Source: CAYUYV01 sp964561475 (GTDB lineage Bacteria; Pseudomonadota; Alphaproteobacteria; JAJFIK01). From it: DNA of 64,000 nucleotides. The stretch is taken from assembly GCA_964561475.1 (NCBI GenBank), contig CAZLPU010000011.1:15424-79423 (forward strand), written 5' to 3'. A model generated the notes under the pieces. The model searched no databases. It had not been told where the DNA came from and was given only the letters and a program-made list of their open reading frames with translations. Position 1 is the stretch's first letter; the number at the start of each line of letters is the position of its first letter. Position numbers and translations under genes: made by a program. This document shows positions 51,902 to 61,979 of the stretch, piece after piece.

Positions 51902-52570
51902 CTAGAAGTGCAGGCGCGCGCCTGCCTGGATGATGTGCCCTTTAATATTGATGCTGGCGCCATCCAGACTTGGATTGCGGGTTGTATCAATGAAGCGATA
52001 TTCGGCGCTCACGGTCATCCGCCCATCGAAATCCATGTCGAGACCCGCCATGGCATTATAGGCCGGGACGAAATCATCTTCATCCACCGTCACGGTGTCG
52101 AATGTCACCCGCGCCGCGCCGATGCCGGCCCCGATATGGGGTTGCAGCGGGCCAAGGCCCTCAAAATCCACATAGCCGTTGAGGAAGCCGCCGATGAGGC
52201 TGACCTCGCCCTCGAGGGCCTTTTCATCAATGGTGGCAAAGCCATAGGTTCCTTCGACCTCAACGCGAAACGGGCCCTGGAACCCATAGCCAACCGCGCC
52301 GTTCACGATCAGGCCGGTTTTGGTGTCGATCCCTGCGCTCTGCTCCGCATTGCCATCTTCGTTCAGGTCAAATTCTTCGGCGGTCACATCAAAGAGAGCG
52401 ATGCCCACATCCGAGCCGATATAGGCACCGTCCGATGCGCCGGCGGGTCCCGGGACGCTCAGGGCCAGGGCCAGAAGCGTGGCCGCGGTCAGTGGGGTAA
52501 AGGAGGTGAGTCGGGCAGAGCCGGTGGTGCGCCGCGCGCAGGAAGGGACGCGGAAGGAAGAAGCCGTCAT
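51902..52570 (-). CDS. Outer-membrane beta-barrel protein
   Basis: A 222-residue protein with a long signal peptide (LTAATLLALALSVPGPAGA) after a basic N-region and a mature part of alternating polar/hydrophobic strands: YIGSDVGIALFDV, GAVGYGFQGPFRVEVEGTYGF, LQPHIGAGIGAARVTF and a final aromatic strand IIQAGARLHF. The C-terminal Phe and pattern match the OmpA-like/Omp25 outer-membrane beta-barrel domain. The ATG at 52570 is used, 320 bp from the divergent dehydrogenase. It ends 67 bp before the dehalogenase gene starts. Specific function is unknown. Confidence 0.87.
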   Translation of the reverse strand: MTASSFRVPSCARRTTGSARLTSFTPLTAATLLALALSVPGPAGASDGAYIGSDVGIALFDVTAEEFDLNEDGNAEQSAGIDTKTGLIVNGAVGYGFQGPFRVEVEGTYGFATIDEKALEGEVSLIGGFLNGYVDFEGLGPLQPHIGAGIGAARVTFDTVTVDEDDFVPAYNAMAGLDMDFDGRMTVSAEYRFIDTTRNPSLDGASINIKGHIIQAGARLHF

Positions 52571-52890
52571 GGTGGTCCTCGTACAAGCGCACACAAAGCC
52601 GGACGCCCCTGAGGAGCCCCAACCACGGCGCTGCTGGCTGGCCGCCCGTCCGAATGTCCGGATCCGGGAGCGGCTCGATATCCGTGCGGAGTTTTGAACC
52701 GCCGCACCATTTCAAATCGCGACACTAGCACACAAGATCTGCGGTCTGGACACCCCAGAACAGGCGCGATCATGCTGAAATCGGTGGTGCCCGCCGCCAC
52801 GGCAGGTCAGGATATGAGTGTTCACAGGCCGTAAACGCCCCGGCAAATGGGGGAACCGGCCTCATACAGCCTTACCGGGAGGAACAAGAG
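52571..52890. other. Divergent promoter region
   Basis: The 320-bp gap between the outer-membrane barrel (minus) and the acyl-CoA dehydrogenase (plus). No gene or strong repeat is seen. A ribosome-binding site GGGAGGAACAAGAG sits just before 52891. Confidence 0.45.
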
Positions 52891-54153
52891 ATGGATTTCG
52901 CCATTCCCGAATGGATCGAAAAGAAAATCGAGGCCATCGACCATTTCATCGACACGGAGATCAAACCCCTCGAAGCCCAGGATGACAACATCCGCTTTTT
53001 CGACCACCGGCGGGAACATGCGCGTACGGACTGGGACAATGGCGGCCAGCCCCGGGAAGAGTGGGAAGCGCTCCTTGGAGAAATGCGCCGCCGGGCGGAC
53101 CGGGCCGGCTTCCTGCGTCTGGCTCTGCCCCGGGAATATGGCGGCGAGAACATCGGCAATCTGGCCATGGCCATCATCCGGGAGCATCTGGCGGCCAAGG
53201 GGCTCGGGCTCCACAACGATCTTCAGAATGAAAGCTCCGTGGTCGGTAATATGCCCCAGGTGCTCATGTTCCGGGATTTCGGCACGCCGGAACAGAAGGA
53301 AGAGTTCATTCCCGGCATGCTGGCGGGCACCCACCGGATCGGCTTCGGCCTGACCGAGCCCGATCACGGCTCCGATGCGACCTGGATGGAGACCCGGGCC
53401 GTGCGTGACGGGGCGGGCTGGCGCATCACCGGCCAGAAAATGTGGAACACGGGTCTTCACACCGCCAACTGGGATATGATCTTTGCCCGGACCAGCGGGA
53501 ACGACGGCGATCCCCTGGGGATCACCTGTTTCCTGGTGCCCACCGATGCGGAAGGCTTCCATACGGAAGAATTTCTCTGGACCTTCAATATGCCCACGGA
53601 CCATGCCCGGGTCCGCCTCGATAGTGTCTGGGTGCCGGACATGGCGATTTTCGGTGAGCCGGAACGGGGCCTGGCCCTTGCCCAGCATTTCGTCCATGAA
53701 AACCGGATCCGGCAGGCGGCCTCCAGTCTGGGCGCGGCCCAGTTCTGCATCAATGAATCCGTTGACTACGCTCGCCAGCGCAAACCCTTCGGCAAGCCCC
53801 TGGCGGCCAATCAGGGCATTCAGTTTCCCCTGGTTGAACTTCACACGGAGGCGGCCATGCTCCGGCAACTGATCCGCAAGACCGCCTGGGAAATGGATCA
53901 GATGAGCCACACGGACGTGTCCCGGCTCATCTCGGACAAGGTGGCCATGTGCAACTACCGGGCAAACCGTCTGTGTTGCGATGCTGCCGACCGGGCCATG
54001 CAGGTACACGGAGGAATGGGCTATTCCCGCCACAAGCCCTTCGAACACATCTACCGCCACCACCGCCGCTACCGCATTACGGAAGGGGCGGAGGAAATCC
54101 AGATGCGCAAAGTCGCCGGCCATCTCTTCGGCTTCATCGGCAAGAATGCCTGA
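52891..54153 (+). CDS. Acyl-CoA dehydrogenase
   Basis: A 420-residue flavin dehydrogenase. The middle domain has FGLTEPDHGSDATWMETRAV and GQKMWNTGLHTANWDM. The C-terminal half has VHENRIRQAASSLGAAQFCI, YARQRKPFGKPLAANQGIQ and YRITEGAEEIQMRKVAG, whose Glu (EGAEE) is the expected base. It resembles the ACAD10/11-like or long acyl-CoA dehydrogenase branch more than the ones at 30-33 kb. It stands alone, 540 bp before the PPC gene, and its substrate is unknown. Good ribosome-binding site (GGGAGG). Confidence 0.93.
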   Translation: MDFAIPEWIEKKIEAIDHFIDTEIKPLEAQDDNIRFFDHRREHARTDWDNGGQPREEWEALLGEMRRRADRAGFLRLALPREYGGENIGNLAMAIIREHLAAKGLGLHNDLQNESSVVGNMPQVLMFRDFGTPEQKEEFIPGMLAGTHRIGFGLTEPDHGSDATWMETRAVRDGAGWRITGQKMWNTGLHTANWDMIFARTSGNDGDPLGITCFLVPTDAEGFHTEEFLWTFNMPTDHARVRLDSVWVPDMAIFGEPERGLALAQHFVHENRIRQAASSLGAAQFCINESVDYARQRKPFGKPLAANQGIQFPLVELHTEAAMLRQLIRKTAWEMDQMSHTDVSRLISDKVAMCNYRANRLCCDAADRAMQVHGGMGYSRHKPFEHIYRHHRRYRITEGAEEIQMRKVAGHLFGFIGKNA

Positions 54154-54694
54154 GACGGTCGCTGCGAACAAAAAGGCGGAGGGGGCTCTCAAAAGCCGCC
54201 TTCTCCCCGATCTGGCCTATCGGGGGTGAAACCCACCGTTACAGTGTCTACATAACCTGCTTCAGCTTTCTTGACTTTCATGTCTGCGCCCCCTTGCAGT
54301 AATTGAAAGTCGGTGACATTCAATCTAGACTAATGATACTTCGATGCGCGCTGGTGTTCCCGTTTGCCATGGACCCGGTGCCCTGACCGCGATCCAACCG
54401 CCGGCCGACCGCTGCGGCGGAGGGGTCGTGCGCCACAGACGACATCCGACACCAAAAGCCAAGAACAAGGCACTGTTTTTCAACTGACTTTCGTTTCCGG
54501 TTCGCCAGAAGCACCCATCCATAAACGAGGCGGAAGGTGTTGTTCCGCAAGCAAACGACCGGGGCCGGCTGGCGTATCGTCCACATTGTGCCGTGCTGCT
54601 CTCATGCCCTGCCGCTGCCTTGGCCCGGTTTCCGGGACCCGGGCGGTCAAAAGCAGTGCAGACAAAACGGGGGCGCACCAAAAGGGACCCCGCC
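54154..54694. other. 541-bp gap upstream of the giant PPC gene
   Basis: No gene is seen. A stem of AAGGCGG at 54173-54179 with CCGCCTT at 54196-54202 lies near the dehydrogenase 3' end; on the minus strand it runs into a T-run, so it could stop minus-strand transcription. An ATTGAA/TTCAAT inverted repeat (54302-54307 and 54319-54324) sits in an A/T-rich patch that probably holds the PPC gene's promoter. Confidence 0.4.
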
Positions 54695-57600
54695 ATGCAC
54701 ACCGATCTTGACCGGACAGAACCGCTTCGCCTCGGCCCCGCCTTTCCTCAACAGGACGTTCTGGGCTCCCTTGAGCCTTTCCCGTCCCATGACCTGACCC
54801 GGGTCAGTGTTGACGCGGCCGCAAACGCTCCTCAGCCGGGGGATACGCCGGATGCTGTCACCAATGTGGTGATCCCGGACCGGTTGGAGGATGAAGGCGG
54901 CGACACGTTCGAGACCGCTCTTGATATCGGTGTGTTGAACGCCTCCATCACCTTTGAGGAGCTGACCATCGAACGGGGGGACCCGGACTGGTTCCGGTTC
55001 ACCATCGAGGAACTGGCCGGGTTCAGCGATTCCGTCGGCATCATCTACGACCGGTTCGAAGGCGATCTGGAATTCAATCTCTATAATGAGGACCGCGTGC
55101 TGCTCGGCGAAGGCGGCCGTCCCGGGCGGTTCGACACGCTCTCCATCTCCAGTCTTCTGCCCGGCACCTATTATGTGGAGGTGTACGGCGCGGGCGGGGC
55201 GGAGAACCCGGACTATGCCATCGCCTTCACCTGGCCGCGCAATGAAATCTTCCGTGACCGGTATGAGGACAACGACCGGATCGAGGATCTGTTCAATTTC
55301 GGACGGAAGAAAGGAGAGTCGATCATTTCCGGCTCCCTCCAGGAAGGGGATGATGACTGGTACAGCTTCTCCAACCGGTTTCCCGGCGATGAACTCAATG
55401 AGATCGTTCTGGAATACAATCCTGATGGGGACGATATCGACTTCGAGATCTATGACGTGTTCGGCCAATTGGTGGCCTCAACGGATGGTCTTCCCGTGGA
55501 CCGGCTCTCCCTCGACGGTTTCCCGGCCAACACCACATACAATATCCGGGTGTTCGGGCAGCAGGGCGCCAGCAATCCGGAATACTATCTGCTTCTCGAT
55601 CTGCCGACGGATATTGTCCGGTTGGACCGGTTCGAGCCCAATGCCACGCTCCAGGAGGCCACGGATTTCGGCCTGATCCTCGGGGTGCGCCAGGAGGACG
55701 ATCTCAGCGTCCGCGAGCTTGAGGATGATTATTACCGGTTCGAGATCGGCGAAGGAGCCAATACGGATCATGGGGTGGCCATTGAGTTCGACCACAGTCA
55801 GGGCGATCTGGATCTCTGGCTTTTTGACCGTGCCGACAACCCGATCCGGTTCTCCACCAGTCAGACCGATGATGAGCTGATCTTTTTCGATGGCCTTGAC
55901 GCTGGCGTCTATTGGGCGCGGGTGTTCGGACAAGTCGCTCAGAACACCTATAATCTGCGCATTGTGGGTCCCCAGGCCCAGCCGGACCGGTTCGAGGAAA
56001 ATGACTCCTTCGCGGCGGCCACCGATTTCGGCGAGATCCGAGGGATCGACACCCTGACCGACCTCACCATTGATGCGGGTGATGAGGATTTCTACCGCTT
56101 CACCACCGTGGCCGAGGGCGGGCGTCTGAATATCCTGGAAATCATTTATGACGAGGATGTAGGGGGGCTTGGCCTCGATCTTTATACTGAGGACGGCTCT
56201 CTGATCGCGGGCGGCACGAGCGCCTTCAATGAGTTCCTGTTCCTGAACCGCCAGGAAGCGGGCACGTATTTCGCCCGGGTCTACGCTACGGAACCCCAGA
56301 ACGAAAACACGAACATCTATACCCTGCGCTACAGCGTGCCCCGGTTCGAACCGGACCAGTTCGATGAGACCGCGCGGAACGATACCTTCGAGCAGGCCTC
56401 CGAGCTTGGTCCCCGGCGGGGCACCTTCGAATGGCAGGATCTGAGCATCGAGTACCGCGACCGGGACTTCTATACATTCGACCTGGTGAACAACGCCACC
56501 GATGCCCATTCCATCGAGACCCGTTTCACCTTCGGTGCTCCGGATCTGGCCATCAAACTTTATGACGAGGACGGAGCACTGCTGCGGGAGTCGTCCCAAA
56601 CCAGCTTGCCGTCCCTGTCCCTGGCGGGTCTGACCGCGGGGACATACGTGGCCGAGTTTTTCAGCCGCAATGGCGCTGAGACCGGCTATGCCATGCGCAT
56701 TACGGCGCCGGAGGTGGCACTCGATCCTCTCGAGCCCAACAACAGCCGTCAGGAGCCGACCAATCTGGGGCTGATCAGTCAGTCCTTCACGGAAAGCCGG
56801 GTTGCCATCGAACCCGGGGATCGGGACTGGTACCGGTTCGAAGTCGGCACCGCCACCAACAGCACCCAGAACATCCAGATCACATTCGTCAACCAGCGGG
56901 GCAATCTGGACCTTCAGCTCTTCGATGCGCAAGGCTTTACTGTCGGCACGTCCACCAGCACCACAAGCAATAACGAGCAGGTGAATTTCTCCGGTCTGGA
57001 CGCGGGCACCTATTACGCCCTTGTCTACGGTGTCGGGGACGAAACCCAAAACGACTACACACTGACGATCACCCCACCGCCGGCGGGTACCATCCCGGGT
57101 GATCGGTTCGAGGACAATGACACCCGGGAGTCGGGCTACAATCTGGGCTTCATCGAATCCCGGCGGGATTTCCTGGATCTGACAGTCGAACGCAATGACA
57201 GCGACTGGTACCGGTTCGAGATCGGTCAGCGGGCAAACGTGAATGACCGTGTGGAAATCGTTTTCGAGGATGCGCTTGGTAATCTGGACCTGGAGCTTTA
57301 CAGCGAAGGCGGGCAGCGGCTGCGGGTTTCCCAGTCCCAGACCAATTTTGAAAGCGTGGATTTCGGCGGTCTTGAAGCCGGTGCCTATTACGCCCGGGTG
57401 TTGGGCGTGCAAGGGGCTGAGAATACCTACTCCATGCGGATTTTCGGACCGGATGGTCTCTTCGCCGACCGGTTCGAGAACAATGACAGCCTGCCCGAAG
57501 CGGAGAATTTCGGCTTCCTGACCAGTGAGATCTCGGAAGACGCTCTGACGGCGGAACGCAATGATGACGACTGGTACCGGTTCGAGATTGCGCCGGGGGC

Positions 57601-60559
57601 GGGCACCGGCGATGTGGTGGAAATTCTCTTCGATACCGCCGAGGGCAACCTGGATCTGGAACTCTACAACGGCACCGGCCAACTGATCACCGCCGCCGTG
57701 AGCACCACGGACAATGAGCAGGTGGATCTGTCCGGGCTTGGGTCAGGCCCCTATTTCGCCCGTGTCTTCGGCGTGGACGGACTGGAGAATACATACAGCC
57801 TGCGGATTACACCGCCCCAGGTTCAGGCCGTCGCCCGGGACCGGTTTGAGGATAATGATACGTTCAGCACGCCCACGGATCTGGGTTTCCTTGCGGGTGA
57901 GAGCCTCCTTGATGGCCTGACCATCGAGGCCAACGATGATGACTGGTTCCGGTTCGAGATCGGATCCGGCGCCGATGCCACCCATGGGGTGGAGATCCTG
58001 TTCAGCCACGGCACGGGCAATCTGGATCTGGTGTTGAGCGATGCCAACGGCCAGGAAGTCGGCCGCTCTGAAAGCATTTCCGACAATGAGCGGGTGGATT
58101 TCAACGGCCTGGAAGCTGGCACCTATTTTGCCCAGGTCTCCGGAGTATCCGGGGCGGAAAACTCCTACAGCCTGCGGATCACCCCGCCGGATGTGCCCCT
58201 CCTCAACCCGGACCGGTTCGAGGAGAACGATTCCCTTCAGACTGCGACGCAACTGGGCCTGCTCACCGTTCCCCGTACGGAAGCAGGGCTCACCTCCGAG
58301 CGTAATGATCAGGACTGGTACCGGTTCGACATTGATACAAGGGGAAGGGCGACGGACCGTGTCGCCATCGAATTCGACCATGAAGACGGCGATCTCAGCC
58401 TCCGGCTTTATGATGAAGCCACCTTGCTTGTCGGTCAGTCCGTCACCCTGATGGACGGGGAGATCGTGTCCCTGGAGGGCTTTGCTCCGGGGACCTATTA
58501 TGCCCTCGTTTCCGGCGTGGATGGGGCTGAGAACACCTATTCCCTGGCGGTAACGCCGCCTCCCGCCAGTGGGATCGTCCGGGACCGGTTCGAGGATAAT
58601 GACACAAGGCAGACCGCCTCGGAGCTGGGCTTGATCGAAGGTGTGCGGACGGAACGGGATCTGAGCACGGAAAGCAATGACGAAGACTGGTATGAGTTCC
58701 AGATCGGGTCAGGGGCCGGCGCCGGTGACGGTGTGGAGATCCAGTTTCTCGACACAACCGGCAATCTGGATCTGCGATTGTTCGACGGGACCGGCACCCT
58801 TGTGGGTCTTTCCGATACGACCACGGACAATGAGCGGATCTCTTTCCAGGGCCTTCAGGCCGGCACCTATTTCGCCCAGGTGAGCGGTGTTGCGGGAGAT
58901 GAAGCCCTTTACGACCTGATCATCACCGCCCCGCCGTCACCAGTGGTGAACCGCCTGATCGCATCCCAGGATTTCAATGATCTGACGGCGGATCCGGTGA
59001 CCACGGACCGTTTCTTCGGCCAGGGTGTGCTGACCAATGGTGGCGCCAGGAACGATGGCGGACCGGGTCTGGATTTCCTCACCCTGTGGACCAGCCCCGG
59101 AACCTTCGGTCCGGCGGTGGATGCAAACGATCCCCAGGACCTGATTGGCGTCAATGCCTTTTCCGGGGCGAACGCGCCGGATGTGGCGCCCGATGGGACG
59201 CCGGTGCAGGCGGGCACGGAGCATAATTTCATCTTCAATGACAGTGACGGGATCGCGGACCTGTACCTGGAGCGTCTGAATTTGACCGCCTACACCAACC
59301 GCACCCTGGAACTGTCCTACTGGATCGCGCCCGGGGACGGTTATGAAGGGACCGGAGCGTTTTCCGACAAGTTCGAGGTCTATCTCGGCACGCCCGCCAA
59401 TCCGACCGCGGTGCGGATCCTGGACCTGCCCGGCGATGTCCTGAACCAGCAGATCTCCCCCGACGACGGCACAGCGAACTGGAGGACGGTATCCTTTGAT
59501 CTCGAACAGTATCTGGGCCAGCCGGACGTGCCGGAAAACGGCGTGCAGATCATGGTCTCCACCCGGACCACCGGCGACCCGGAAAGTCTGTTCATTGACG
59601 ATATTGCCGTGTTCGGAGACCCCCGTCAGGTCACCCCGCCGCCCCAGATCCTGTTCAGCCAGGACTTCAATGACGCAACCGCGGCCCCCCGGACCACGGA
59701 CCAGTTCTTCCAGCAGGGCACGCTGACCAATGGGGGCGCATCCAGCACCGGCGGGCCGGGCATGGATTTCTTCACCACCTGGTTCAATGCCAACGCCATC
59801 GGCCCGGTCACGGGCGGGTCGGACACGGAAGACTTCATTGGTGTAAACGCCTTTGCCGGGGCCAATGCGCCGGATGTGTCGCCCATGGGGATCCCGGTCC
59901 AGCCCGGGGTCGAGCAGAACTACATCTTCAACGACAGCGACGGGTTCGCCGATCTGCGCTTCCGGCCCCTCGATCTCACCGGCGCCACCGGGCGGGAGCT
60001 GAGTTTTTCCTACTGGATCGCGCCGGGTGAGACCTACGAGGCCAGTGGCGCGGCCCTCGACAAGCTGGAGGTTTATCTCGGCACGCCAACCGCACCGCTC
60101 GGCGCACTGATTTTCGCGCTCGATGGGGACGATCTCACGGCCATACGCGCATTGGATAACGGGACGGCCAATTGGAGTGACGTCACCCTGGATCTGGAAC
60201 CCTATCTGGGCCGGACCGGTGTGCCGGAAACGGGCCTCCAGATCATGGTCGCCACGCGGACCACGGGGGAACAGGAAAGTCTGTTCATTGATGATGTGAT
60301 GGTCACAGGCACCCGGGCCGGATTGAACGATGCCGGATCATCCCAGATCCAAGCTCTGACGGTGATTGAGGATAACGAACCCCTTGATCAGGCTGGCCCC
60401 GGGAACGAGGCCCAGGCTCCCGGTCTTCCCGATGGGCCCGGTCTTCCCGATGGGCCCGGTCTTCCCGATGGGCCCGGTCTTCCCGATGGGGATGTTCCGG
60501 CGGCATGGGAGCTTGAAACGATTCTGCCGGATCTGGATGCCACTGCGCTGACCTATTGA
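54695..60559 (+). CDS. Giant PPC-domain repeat protein with duplicated C-terminal domain
   Basis: A 1954-residue protein. No signal peptide is seen; it starts MHTDLDRTEPLRLGPAF. From about residue 62 to 1413 it carries eleven repeats of the bacterial pre-peptidase C-terminal (PPC) type, each about 120-130 residues. Each opens with DRFEDND-like (PDRFEENDSF, RDRFEDNDTF), has DDDWYRFEI in the middle and ends with AGTYFARVYG-like strands. Then two copies of a domain of about 220 residues follow (about 1420-1642 and 1650-1872), both with SQDFND, LTNGGA, IFNDSDG and SLFIDD. A tail has four LPDGPG units. GGGA ahead of the ATG supports the start. Possibly secreted or surface exposed; no catalytic motif is seen. 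Role unknown. Confidence 0.88.
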   Translation: MHTDLDRTEPLRLGPAFPQQDVLGSLEPFPSHDLTRVSVDAAANAPQPGDTPDAVTNVVIPDRLEDEGGDTFETALDIGVLNASITFEELTIERGDPDWFRFTIEELAGFSDSVGIIYDRFEGDLEFNLYNEDRVLLGEGGRPGRFDTLSISSLLPGTYYVEVYGAGGAENPDYAIAFTWPRNEIFRDRYEDNDRIEDLFNFGRKKGESIISGSLQEGDDDWYSFSNRFPGDELNEIVLEYNPDGDDIDFEIYDVFGQLVASTDGLPVDRLSLDGFPANTTYNIRVFGQQGASNPEYYLLLDLPTDIVRLDRFEPNATLQEATDFGLILGVRQEDDLSVRELEDDYYRFEIGEGANTDHGVAIEFDHSQGDLDLWLFDRADNPIRFSTSQTDDELIFFDGLDAGVYWARVFGQVAQNTYNLRIVGPQAQPDRFEENDSFAAATDFGEIRGIDTLTDLTIDAGDEDFYRFTTVAEGGRLNILEIIYDEDVGGLGLDLYTEDGSLIAGGTSAFNEFLFLNRQEAGTYFARVYATEPQNENTNIYTLRYSVPRFEPDQFDETARNDTFEQASELGPRRGTFEWQDLSIEYRDRDFYTFDLVNNATDAHSIETRFTFGAPDLAIKLYDEDGALLRESSQTSLPSLSLAGLTAGTYVAEFFSRNGAETGYAMRITAPEVALDPLEPNNSRQEPTNLGLISQSFTESRVAIEPGDRDWYRFEVGTATNSTQNIQITFVNQRGNLDLQLFDAQGFTVGTSTSTTSNNEQVNFSGLDAGTYYALVYGVGDETQNDYTLTITPPPAGTIPGDRFEDNDTRESGYNLGFIESRRDFLDLTVERNDSDWYRFEIGQRANVNDRVEIVFEDALGNLDLELYSEGGQRLRVSQSQTNFESVDFGGLEAGAYYARVLGVQGAENTYSMRIFGPDGLFADRFENNDSLPEAENFGFLTSEISEDALTAERNDDDWYRFEIAPGAGTGDVVEILFDTAEGNLDLELYNGTGQLITAAVSTTDNEQVDLSGLGSGPYFARVFGVDGLENTYSLRITPPQVQAVARDRFEDNDTFSTPTDLGFLAGESLLDGLTIEANDDDWFRFEIGSGADATHGVEILFSHGTGNLDLVLSDANGQEVGRSESISDNERVDFNGLEAGTYFAQVSGVSGAENSYSLRITPPDVPLLNPDRFEENDSLQTATQLGLLTVPRTEAGLTSERNDQDWYRFDIDTRGRATDRVAIEFDHEDGDLSLRLYDEATLLVGQSVTLMDGEIVSLEGFAPGTYYALVSGVDGAENTYSLAVTPPPASGIVRDRFEDNDTRQTASELGLIEGVRTERDLSTESNDEDWYEFQIGSGAGAGDGVEIQFLDTTGNLDLRLFDGTGTLVGLSDTTTDNERISFQGLQAGTYFAQVSGVAGDEALYDLIITAPPSPVVNRLIASQDFNDLTADPVTTDRFFGQGVLTNGGARNDGGPGLDFLTLWTSPGTFGPAVDANDPQDLIGVNAFSGANAPDVAPDGTPVQAGTEHNFIFNDSDGIADLYLERLNLTAYTNRTLELSYWIAPGDGYEGTGAFSDKFEVYLGTPANPTAVRILDLPGDVLNQQISPDDGTANWRTVSFDLEQYLGQPDVPENGVQIMVSTRTTGDPESLFIDDIAVFGDPRQVTPPPQILFSQDFNDATAAPRTTDQFFQQGTLTNGGASSTGGPGMDFFTTWFNANAIGPVTGGSDTEDFIGVNAFAGANAPDVSPMGIPVQPGVEQNYIFNDSDGFADLRFRPLDLTGATGRELSFSYWIAPGETYEASGAALDKLEVYLGTPTAPLGALIFALDGDDLTAIRALDNGTANWSDVTLDLEPYLGRTGVPETGLQIMVATRTTGEQESLFIDDVMVTGTRAGLNDAGSSQIQALTVIEDNEPLDQAGPGNEAQAPGLPDGPGLPDGPGLPDGPGLPDGDVPAAWELETILPDLDATALTY
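60422..60490 (+). repeat. 18-bp tandem repeat in the PPC gene
   Basis: Units of GGTCTTCCCGATGGGCCC at 60422-60439, 60440-60457 and 60458-60475 are identical, and a fourth (60476-60490) is cut short. They encode GLPDGP repeats near the C-terminus. Exact copies at the DNA level indicate a recent expansion, likely to vary between strains. Confidence 0.9.
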
Positions 60560-60584
60560 CCATCGCGTACGGACTGAAAGAAAG

Positions 60585-60609
60585 AGGGCCGGGAGATGCT
60601 CCCGGCCCT
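60585..60609. terminator. Perfect 11-bp hairpin between convergent genes (bidirectional terminator)
   Basis: AGGGCCGGGAG at 60585-60595 pairs perfectly with CTCCCGGCCCT at 60599-60609 around loop ATG. The minus-strand side is followed by a T-rich run (TCTTTCTTTC) and the plus side by only two T, so it best ends the alcohol dehydrogenase transcript and may also serve the PPC gene. Confidence 0.75.
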
Positions 60610-60644
60610 TACGGTGATTTCGTGGATCCGGTCGGCCCCCGACC

Positions 60645-61691
60645 TCAGGGCTGAAGCACGGCCCGGCCCACGATTGAACCGGCCCTCAGGTCCTCCAGGG
60701 CGGCGTTCGCGTCCTCCAGAGGGCGTTTTTCGATGGGGATGGGGGCGATGCGCCCTTCCCGCACCAGGGCCATCATGTCCCGGGCTTCTGCCAGGGAGCC
60801 CACGAACGATCCCACAATACTGAGCTGGCGCAAGGGGAAGAGGGGCAGGGGCATGGCCATGGCGCCACCGAACAGACCCACCAGGACAATCCGTCCACCC
60901 CTGCGGATCACGGAATGGGCGAAGGCGAAAGTGGGCTGGGCGCCGACGAAATCCACCACGGCGAAACAGCCGCCATTGGTGTCGGCCATCAGCCGTTCCG
61001 CCGCATCCTCGTCCCTCGAGTTATAGACTGCCTTGGCCCCGGCGGCCCTGGCGGCCTCCAGCCGGGCCGGGTCGATATCGGCGGCCAGGGGCGCCTTGCC
61101 GAACAGGGCCTGGGCGAACTGCACGCCCATCATGCCGACCCCGCCGCATCCCAGAACCAGCACCTCATCCTCCGGTCCCGGACGGCCCACCTTGCGCATG
61201 GCAGCATAGGCGGTCAGGCCCGAACACATATAGGTGGCCGCCAGTGCGGGATCACAGGTGCCGAAATCCAGCAGATAGCGGGGATGGGGCACCAGCACAT
61301 GGGTGGCGTAACCACCGTCCACGGAGCAGCCAAGCTGGCGGGGGGTGGCGCACAGATGTTCCTCTCCCCGTTGACAGGCCGGGCAGGAACCCTCGCCTAT
61401 CCAGGGATAGGCGGTATACCGTTCGCCCACGGACACCCCCTGGGCCGCCGGGCCGACCGCTTCCACTTCCCCCTGAATTTCATGGCCCAGGGTGTGGGGG
61501 AGGGGCAGATTGGCCATGGGCAGTCTCTGCTCGCCGCCCAGATCGAAGTAACCATCGTGAATGTGCACGTCGGAATGGCACACGCCGCAATTGTGCACCT
61601 TGAGCAGCACCTGAGTGCCCGTGGGCACCGGTGTCTCCCGTTCCATGGCCTGGAGCGGTGCACCGAACGCAGTAATGGCCTGAAAACGCAT
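60645..61691 (-). CDS. Zinc-dependent alcohol dehydrogenase
   Basis: A 348-residue medium-chain alcohol dehydrogenase, NAD(P)-linked. The catalytic zinc ligands are present (CGVCHSDVHIH and LGHEIQGEV), as is the nucleotide-binding VLGCGGVGMMGVQFA. The structural zinc loop reads IGEGSCPACQRGEEHLC: three of the four expected cysteines, with Glu at the first place. GGGAGGAT precedes the ATG at 61691; a much longer upstream reading frame to 62756 is not credible because it runs antisense to the trypsin-FGE gene. The gene is convergent to the PPC gene and divergent from the trypsin-FGE gene. Confidence 0.92.
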   Translation of the reverse strand: MRFQAITAFGAPLQAMERETPVPTGTQVLLKVHNCGVCHSDVHIHDGYFDLGGEQRLPMANLPLPHTLGHEIQGEVEAVGPAAQGVSVGERYTAYPWIGEGSCPACQRGEEHLCATPRQLGCSVDGGYATHVLVPHPRYLLDFGTCDPALAATYMCSGLTAYAAMRKVGRPGPEDEVLVLGCGGVGMMGVQFAQALFGKAPLAADIDPARLEAARAAGAKAVYNSRDEDAAERLMADTNGGCFAVVDFVGAQPTFAFAHSVIRRGGRIVLVGLFGGAMAMPLPLFPLRQLSIVGSFVGSLAEARDMMALVREGRIAPIPIEKRPLEDANAALEDLRAGSIVGRAVLQP

Positions 61692-61979
61692 GATTATCCT
61701 CCCATGCACGGTGATCCCGGGCTCTTGCACGAGGGGGCCGGTGCCCTCGCATTCTTTCCCAAAGTGTAGGCCCATTCCGGGTCCGCCACCAACAGGCCCG
61801 TCTTCAGGCCGGTCTTCGGGGCCGTCTTCAGGAGGGGGGGGCGGGGTGCGCGCGGCGGTTGGTCCTGGCGGGTGCCTTGCTCTCCGGTTCGCCCGCCGGG
61901 ATAATGCGCCCGCGTCTGGATGAGGATGACGGGATTGACCGGACGCCGTGACGGTGCGCCAGGAGGGGGAGCGGGGGCC

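Noticed and set aside
55478..57682. A 734-codon minus-strand frame under the PPC gene
   Set aside because: The sense gene has regular PPC repeats and a ribosome-binding site. The antisense frame is a by-product of repeated GC-rich codons.
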